Part shown: positions 59,497 to 64,000 of the stretch, in pieces
How the letters are laid out: the number at the start of each line of letters is the position of its first letter
How positions within the stretch are numbered: position 1 is the first letter of the stretch
Origin: UBA7803 sp040219935
GTDB lineage: Bacteria > Pseudomonadota > Gammaproteobacteria > Pseudomonadales > Azotimanducaceae
Assembly: GCA_040219935.1 (NCBI GenBank)
Contig: JAVJUA010000092.1
Location: 1-64,000, forward strand
Reading direction: 5' to 3'
DNA: 64,000 nucleotides
Notes under the pieces: model-generated
The model's database searches: none
The model's input: the letters and a program-made list of their open reading frames with translations, nothing else
What the model was told of the DNA's origin: nothing
Made by a program: the position numbers and the translations under genes

Positions 59497-60879
59497 ACCG
59501 GCCGCGGCGCGGCGGTCGAGCTCGTCCCGGATCTCGGCATGGGCGGCCTCGTCGAGCTTGAAGCGGCTGAACAGGGCGGCACCGATCAGGTAGCAGACGA
59601 GCGGAAACAGGCCGTACAACGTGACCATGGCTAGCTGCACGGTCAGGGTCTGCGGCTGGTTGGGGACGAAGCCGGAGAACTGCAGCACGAAGCCGGTGAG
59701 CAGCAGCATCACGCCGATGCCGCTCTTGTAGACGAAGTTCCAGGCGGCGAAGTACGAGCCTTCCTTGCGCTCGCCGGTCATCAGCTCGTCGTAGTCGATG
59801 ACGTCGCCCTGCACCGACGGCGACAGGGTGCCGCCGCAGCCGGCCGCCAGGCCCGCGAACACGGCCGCCACCGAGATGTAGATGGACTTGGCGAGCAGGC
59901 CGTCGATGAACGGCAGCGCGAACATGGACCCGAACGACACCCCGGTCAGCACCATGGAGAACATCCACAGCCGCACCTTGCCGAAGCGGCGCGACAGCGG
60001 AATCCACATCGGCACCGACAGCGTCGACGGCACCATGTAACAGAGGATGAACAAGGGTGCCAACGCCGGCGCGCCCACCACGTACTGGGCCACGTACAGG
60101 GTCAGCACGCCGATGGCGGCGCTGCCGATGTTCTCGATGAAGGTGACGATGATCAGCAGCCGCGCGTGCGGGTTGCGCCAGACGTCGCGAAAGGCATGAA
60201 ACGGATTCTCGTTGACCCGCCCCTGGTACTCGGCGCGCTCGCGAAGCTGGCTGCCGGCGAAGGCGATCAGCAGCCCCATCACCACAGCGGTGCCCACCGC
60301 CAGCCACTGCGCCAGGTCGCGCACCACGTCGGCGCCCTGCTGCTCGGCCCGGATCAGCACGTAGAAGGTCACCAGCGACAGAATCGAGCCGAAGGTGTAG
60401 AAGGCGTGACGCAGCCCGAACAGGCGGCTGCGCTCGTGATAGCTTTTCGACAGCTCGGCGCCCAGCGACAGATGCGGCACGAAGAACACGGTCATGGCCG
60501 AGTAGAAGCCGATGATGGCCACCGCCATCCACGCCACCAGCGCGCCGTCGCTGAGCCCGCGCGGCGGCGCGAACACCATCACGAACGCCGCGCCGATGGG
60601 CACGATGCTGGCGATCAGCCAGACCCGCCGGCGCCCCCAGCGGCTGCGGGTGCGGTCGGACAGGTAGCCGACCAGCGGGTCGGAGACGGCGTCCCAGATG
60701 CGCGAGGCGCTGAAGATCAGCCCCATCACCGCCGGCGCGATCAGCAGCACGTCGGTGGAGAACTTCATGACGTACAGGCCGAGCAGCAGGTACATGTACC
60801 CGGCGCCGATGCCGGGCGCGCCATAGGCGAGCACCATGCGCCATGGCACGCGATGCGGGTCGCCGGAGGCTCCGGTCAT
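59461..60879 (-). CDS. GPH-type MFS transporter
   Basis: 472 aa with about 12 helices. The glycoside-pentoside-hexuronide group is shown by SRIWDAVSDPLVGYLSDRTRSRWGRRR, GLRHAFYTFGSIL and the C-terminal SVQGDVIDYDELMTGERKEGSYF. Members cotransport sugars, but in lipid-degrading bacteria they are often associated with catabolic clusters. It lies eight bases after the SDR stop on the same strand, so it probably imports the substrate used by the SDR enzymes. The start is ATG at 60879. Confidence 0.88.
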   Translation of the reverse strand: MTGASGDPHRVPWRMVLAYGAPGIGAGYMYLLLGLYVMKFSTDVLLIAPAVMGLIFSASRIWDAVSDPLVGYLSDRTRSRWGRRRVWLIASIVPIGAAFVMVFAPPRGLSDGALVAWMAVAIIGFYSAMTVFFVPHLSLGAELSKSYHERSRLFGLRHAFYTFGSILSLVTFYVLIRAEQQGADVVRDLAQWLAVGTAVVMGLLIAFAGSQLRERAEYQGRVNENPFHAFRDVWRNPHARLLIIVTFIENIGSAAIGVLTLYVAQYVVGAPALAPLFILCYMVPSTLSVPMWIPLSRRFGKVRLWMFSMVLTGVSFGSMFALPFIDGLLAKSIYISVAAVFAGLAAGCGGTLSPSVQGDVIDYDELMTGERKEGSYFAAWNFVYKSGIGVMLLLTGFVLQFSGFVPNQPQTLTVQLAMVTLYGLFPLVCYLIGAALFSRFKLDEAAHAEIRDELDRRAAAGSVDGQGRQAGE

Positions 60880-60887
60880 GCCGCGGG

Positions 60888-61664
60888 TCAGGCGTTCTTG
60901 ATGGTGAGGCCGCCGTCCACCGGCAGCGCGACCCCGGTGGTGAACCCGGCCGCCGGCAGCACCAGCGACAGGGTCATGTGGGCCACCTCCTCCGGCTCGG
61001 CGTAGCGCTTCAGCGCCACGCGGCGGCGGGCGAACTCCTGCTTCGCGTCGTCGGGAATGGCCGCCGTCATGCCGGTGCGGATGGGCCCGGGGCAGATGCA
61101 GTTCACGGTAATGCCCTCACCGCCAAGCTCCACCGCCAGCGACCGGGTGAGGCCGATGACGCCGGTCTTGGCCGCCGTGTAGGGGCTGCCGAACTTGGTG
61201 GCGCCGAGCCCCTCGGTGGAGGCGATGTTGACGATGCGCCCATGCTCGGCCTTGCGCAGCCATGGCAGCGCGGCGCGGATGGTGCGGGTGTGCGCGGTCA
61301 GCAGCACCGCCAGCGAGATGTTCCAGTTGGCCTCGTAGTCATCGCTGTCGATGGGTGCGAAGCGCGAGATGCCGGCGTTGTTGATCAGGATGTCGATGCC
61401 GCCGAAGTGGTCGGCGATCTCGCCGAACACGCGGCCGATGGCGGCCCCGTCTGCCAGATCGATGCCCCAGGCCCGGGCATCGCCGCCGGCATCACGAATC
61501 TCGGCGGCCAGCGGCTCCAGGGCGTCGGCGTTGATGTCCAGCATGGCCACCCGGGCGCCCTCGTCGGCGAACAGGCGGGCGGTGGCGAGCCCCATGCCGC
61601 TGGCGGCGCCGGTCACCACCGCCACCTTGCCCTCGATCGATCGTGACAGCTTGCTCAGTCTCAT
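60888..61664 (-). CDS. Short-chain dehydrogenase/reductase
   Basis: 258 aa. TGAASGMG (18-25), NNAG (95-98), S149, Y162 and K166 (SPYTAAKTGV) with a C-terminal substrate loop VALPVDGGLTIKNA of usual length. Probably an NAD(H)-dependent hydroxyacyl- or hydroxysteroid dehydrogenase. The ATG at 61664 has GGGGAG upstream and overlaps the upstream SDR stop (ATGA). It is the middle gene of the unit 62452-59461. Confidence 0.9.
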   Translation of the reverse strand: MRLSKLSRSIEGKVAVVTGAASGMGLATARLFADEGARVAMLDINADALEPLAAEIRDAGGDARAWGIDLADGAAIGRVFGEIADHFGGIDILINNAGISRFAPIDSDDYEANWNISLAVLLTAHTRTIRAALPWLRKAEHGRIVNIASTEGLGATKFGSPYTAAKTGVIGLTRSLAVELGGEGITVNCICPGPIRTGMTAAIPDDAKQEFARRRVALKRYAEPEEVAHMTLSLVLPAAGFTTGVALPVDGGLTIKNA

Positions 61665-62452
61665 GATGCTCCCCGGTTGATGAATGGTTCGTAGTCGGGC
61701 CCGCGGCGCAGGTGCTGGCCGCCGTCCACCGACAGCACGGTGCCCGTGATCCAGCTCGCCTCGGGCCCGCACAGGAAGCGCACGGCCCGGGCGACGTCGT
61801 CCGGCTCGCCGGTGCGCGCGAGCGGAATGTTGTCGAGGTAGGAGCGCAGCACCGGCTCGGTGGCGAACAGGCCGGCTGCGAGGTCGGTGTTCACCAGCCC
61901 CGGACAGACGCTGTTGACGCGGATGCCGGCCGCGCCGAGCTCGTCCGCCGTGTTGCGCACCAGCATGTCGATGCCGGCCTTGCTGACCACGTAGGCGTGC
62001 ATGAAGCGGTGGGTGCGTACGGCGGCGATGGACGAAATGGCGCACAGGGCGCCGCCGCGCCCCGCGGCCTGCATGACCCGTGCCGCGTGCTTGAAGGTGT
62101 AGAAGGTGCCGGTGAGGTTGGTCTGCAGGATGCGCTGCCAGTCTGCATCGGCGGTGGCGGTGAGCGGTGCCAGGCCGCCCATGCCGGCATTGGCCACGGC
62201 GATGGTGAGCGGCGCCGCAGCGTGGGCGGCGTCCACCACGGCAGCCACCGCGTCCTCGTCGGCGACGTCGAGCACGGCGCTGCGCACCCGGTCACCAGCG
62301 CCCAGCGCGGCCCTGGCCCCGGCCAGCTTGTCGGCGCTGCGGCCGGCAATGGTGACCCGGGCGCCATCCGCCAGCAGCGCCCGCGCGCAGGCGAGGCCGA
62401 TGCCGCTGCCGCCGCCGGTGATGAGCGCATGCTGGCCGGCGAGCGCGCTCAA
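61661..62452 (-). CDS. Short-chain dehydrogenase/reductase
   Basis: 263 aa from a TTG at 62452, placed so that the protein starts just before the SDR core (ALITGGGSGIG). An ATG at 62569 is an alternative that would add a low-complexity 39-residue leader and overlap the palindrome at 62555. Motifs: GGGSGIG, NAG, S130/S131, Y144 and K148 (HAYVVSKAG). Another NAD(P)-dependent oxidoreductase. First gene of a three-gene unit; divergent from the P450. Confidence 0.85.
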   Translation of the reverse strand: MSALAGQHALITGGGSGIGLACARALLADGARVTIAGRSADKLAGARAALGAGDRVRSAVLDVADEDAVAAVVDAAHAAAPLTIAVANAGMGGLAPLTATADADWQRILQTNLTGTFYTFKHAARVMQAAGRGGALCAISSIAAVRTHRFMHAYVVSKAGIDMLVRNTADELGAAGIRVNSVCPGLVNTDLAAGLFATEPVLRSYLDNIPLARTGEPDDVARAVRFLCGPEASWITGTVLSVDGGQHLRRGPDYEPFINRGAS

Positions 62453-62554
62453 CGCCCCCAGGCCTCCGCCCCATCCGCCTGCGCATGCACCGATCTTGCC
62501 TCTGGATACATCGGCCGTGAAGCGTTGCAGAGTAGCGAGGCTTCCCCCCGGATT

Positions 62555-62572
62555 GCAACGCAATTGCATTGC
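62555..62572. promoter_or_regulatory. 18-bp near-perfect palindrome in the SDR/P450 divergent region
   Basis: GCAACGCAATTGCATTGC has 9-base arms with one mismatch. It lies 50 bases before the P450 start and about 105 before the SDR start used here. It is unlike the TNNAACNNGTTNNA sites and could bind a different TetR- or MarR-type regulator. Confidence 0.5.
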
Positions 62573-62621
62573 CGGGAGGGATGCGGATAACTTGAGGGGC
62601 CGGACAGGAAGCAGCGATCTC

Positions 62622-63950
62622 ATGCACCAGGACTACGTTTTTCAAGACGACGACGTCATCGCCCCCGAGGTCTACGGCCGCGTCGGTCACCCGCACCAGG
62701 CCTTCGCCTGGCTGCGTGCCAACGACCCGCTGCGGCTGGTACGCCCCGAGAACTTCCGGCCGTTCTGGGCGGTGACCCGGCATGCCGACATCGTCGAGAT
62801 CGAGAAGCAGCCCGAGATCTTCGCCAGCGCGCCGCGGCCGCTGCTGTCGCCGGAGGTGACCCGGCCCGAGCTGCGCGAGGAGATCATCGCCCAGATCTTC
62901 GCGCGCCTGTCCGACTCGCCGAAGCTGCTGGAGGTGCTGGCGACCGCCGGCGAAGGTGGCCTGATCCGCTCGCTGGTGCAGATGGACCCGCCCGATCACA
63001 CCAAGTACCGCGCCCTGGTGCAGCCCTGGTTCAAGCCGAGCAACATCAAGCGGCTGGAAGAGCGGCTGGAGCGCATCATCGCCCGGCAGCTCGACGACCT
63101 GAGCGGCGACGAGCGCGAGCTCGACTTCGTGCAGGACGTGGCGGTGTGGCCGCCGCTGAAGCTGATCACCGAGCTGCTCGGCGTGCCCGAAGAGGACGAG
63201 TGGCGCATTCTCAAGCTGACCAACGAGCTGTTCGCCGGCGACGACCCGGAGATGAAGCGCACGGGTGACGACCCGCTGTCCATCTTCGAGACCATCAAGG
63301 ACCTGTACGACTACTTCACCCGGCTCACCGACGCGCGCCGCGCCGAGCCTGGTGAGGACCTGGCGTCGTACATCGCCAACGGCCGCATCGACGGCGAGTA
63401 CCTGCCCTACAAGGAGCTGATCAGCTACTACATCATCGTCGCCACCGCGGGACACGAGACCACGCGCACGGCCATCTCCGGCGGCCTGCACGCCCTGCTC
63501 ACCAACCCCGACCAGCTCGACGCCCTGCGCCGCAACGTCGACGATCCGGAGGCGGTGAAGCTGGCGGTGGAGGAGATGATCCGCTGGACCACGCCGGTGG
63601 CCCAGTTCTCGCGCACGGCGACGCGCGACTACGCGCTGCGCGGGCAGACCATCGCCGAGGGCGATACGTTGGGCCTGTTCTACGCCTCGGCCAACTTCGA
63701 CGAGGCCGTGTTCGACGCGCCGTTCGAGTTCCGCATCGACCGCAAGCCGAATCGCCACCTGGCCTTCGGCACCGGCCCGCACCAGTGTCTGGGGCTGCTG
63801 CTGGCGCGGTTGGAGATGCGCATCTTCTTCACCCAGCTCATCCGCCGGCTCGACCGCCTCGAGCTCACCGCCGAGCCGGCACACCTGCGCGCCAGCTTCG
63901 TGCACGGGCTGAAGCACCTGCCGGTGCGCGTGCGGCTGAAGGCCGCCTGA
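62622..63950 (+). CDS. Cytochrome P450, CYP125-like group by eye
   Basis: 442 aa. The I-helix ATAGHETTRTAISGG carries the full A-G-x-E-T-T oxygen-activation motif. The ExxR helix is VEEMIRWTTPVAQFSR. Heme ligand C389 lies in LAFGTGPHQCLGLLLARLE. GHETT-type bacterial P450s of this length include steroid C26 and terpenoid hydroxylases (CYP125/142-like). AGGAAG precedes the ATG at 62622. Redox partners are not in the window. It would hydroxylate the hydrophobic chain before CoA activation and beta-oxidation, which fits the neighbouring SDR and dehydrogenase genes. Confidence 0.92.
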   Translation: MHQDYVFQDDDVIAPEVYGRVGHPHQAFAWLRANDPLRLVRPENFRPFWAVTRHADIVEIEKQPEIFASAPRPLLSPEVTRPELREEIIAQIFARLSDSPKLLEVLATAGEGGLIRSLVQMDPPDHTKYRALVQPWFKPSNIKRLEERLERIIARQLDDLSGDERELDFVQDVAVWPPLKLITELLGVPEEDEWRILKLTNELFAGDDPEMKRTGDDPLSIFETIKDLYDYFTRLTDARRAEPGEDLASYIANGRIDGEYLPYKELISYYIIVATAGHETTRTAISGGLHALLTNPDQLDALRRNVDDPEAVKLAVEEMIRWTTPVAQFSRTATRDYALRGQTIAEGDTLGLFYASANFDEAVFDAPFEFRIDRKPNRHLAFGTGPHQCLGLLLARLEMRIFFTQLIRRLDRLELTAEPAHLRASFVHGLKHLPVRVRLKAA

Positions 63951-63957
63951 GCGCTCG

Positions 63958-64000
63958 GTGAGCCCCGCCCTGACCGAACTGGGGGCGCGCCTGGTGGCCT
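63958..64000 (+). CDS. Start of a possible gene running off the window
   Basis: A GTG at 63958, eight bases after the P450 stop, opens a frame (SPALTELGARLVA) that continues past the end of the window. No ribosome site is clear and only 14 codons are visible, so neither the gene nor a function can be confirmed. Confidence 0.35.
   Translation, partial: MSPALTELGARLVA

Noticed and set aside
1..64000. CRISPR arrays, rRNA, phage structural genes or a replication origin
   Set aside because: No regularly spaced repeats, rRNA-like sequence, phage gene set or DnaA-box cluster was seen.

Overview
The window is about 70% GC (one sampled line near 9.0 kb counts 72%) and very gene-dense on both strands. 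It reads as chromosome of a high-GC gammaproteobacterium with a lipid- and steroid-like catabolic lifestyle. The bamC-dapA neighbourhood with perM, tusA and bepA, together with nadA, mtgA and a GshB-like ligase, fits Gammaproteobacteria. Repeated acyl-CoA dehydrogenase pairs, CaiB transferases, SDRs, cytochromes P450, a thiolase and an LLM oxidoreductase resemble oil- or steroid-degrading lineages. Genus cannot be set from the sequence.

Layout. 1-241: the end of an IS3-type transposase and a possible truncated gene. 249-3084: a four-gene minus-strand cassette of clearly lower GC (one sampled line counts 52%) encoding a ComEC-like metallo-beta-lactamase-fold protein, a four-helix membrane protein, a one-helix membrane protein and a SEC-C zinc-motif protein. 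It lies between the IS remnant and a tRNA-Ser(CGA) gene (3445-3532) and is the best candidate for an undescribed, possibly defensive, system. 3639-9381: housekeeping envelope and lysine genes. 9472-15368: a GFA-family protein, a probable copper module (His-rich DUF2946-like protein plus TonB receptor), nadA, a GST and a GshB-like ATP-grasp enzyme. 15595-19939: a tightly coupled catabolic operon of SDR, CoA-transferase and two acyl-CoA dehydrogenases. 20377-32934: LLM oxidoreductase, radical SAM protein, two peptidoglycan synthesis proteins, amidohydrolase, small hydrolases and an MFS exporter. 33029-33293: a 265-bp palindromic element. 33308-40571: GDPD, TauE-type exporter, aminotransferase, enoyl-CoA hydratase, GNAT, PncC, an unrecognised 488-residue protein and a nitroreductase. 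40586-47306: a second catabolic block. 47810-52366: a methyltransferase-like membrane protein and an RND efflux pair. 52589-56333: a DUF3604/PPIase/HupE triad. 56400-63950: a third catabolic block with an acyl-CoA dehydrogenase pair, two SDRs, a transporter and a P450.

How it works together. The catabolic blocks hold all the parts for activating, hydroxylating and beta-oxidising a bulky hydrophobic acid: P450s, CoA-transferase, paired dehydrogenases, hydratase, SDRs and thiolase. Two of the blocks carry the same 14-bp palindrome, TNNAACNNGTTNNA, at 15568-15581 and 46347-46360. It has the form I recall for the mycobacterial KstR steroid-regulon operator, which suggests shared TetR-type control, although no regulator gene lies in the window. 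Translational coupling (ATGA, TAATG, TGATG, GTGA overlaps) is common, and several genes start with GTG or TTG.
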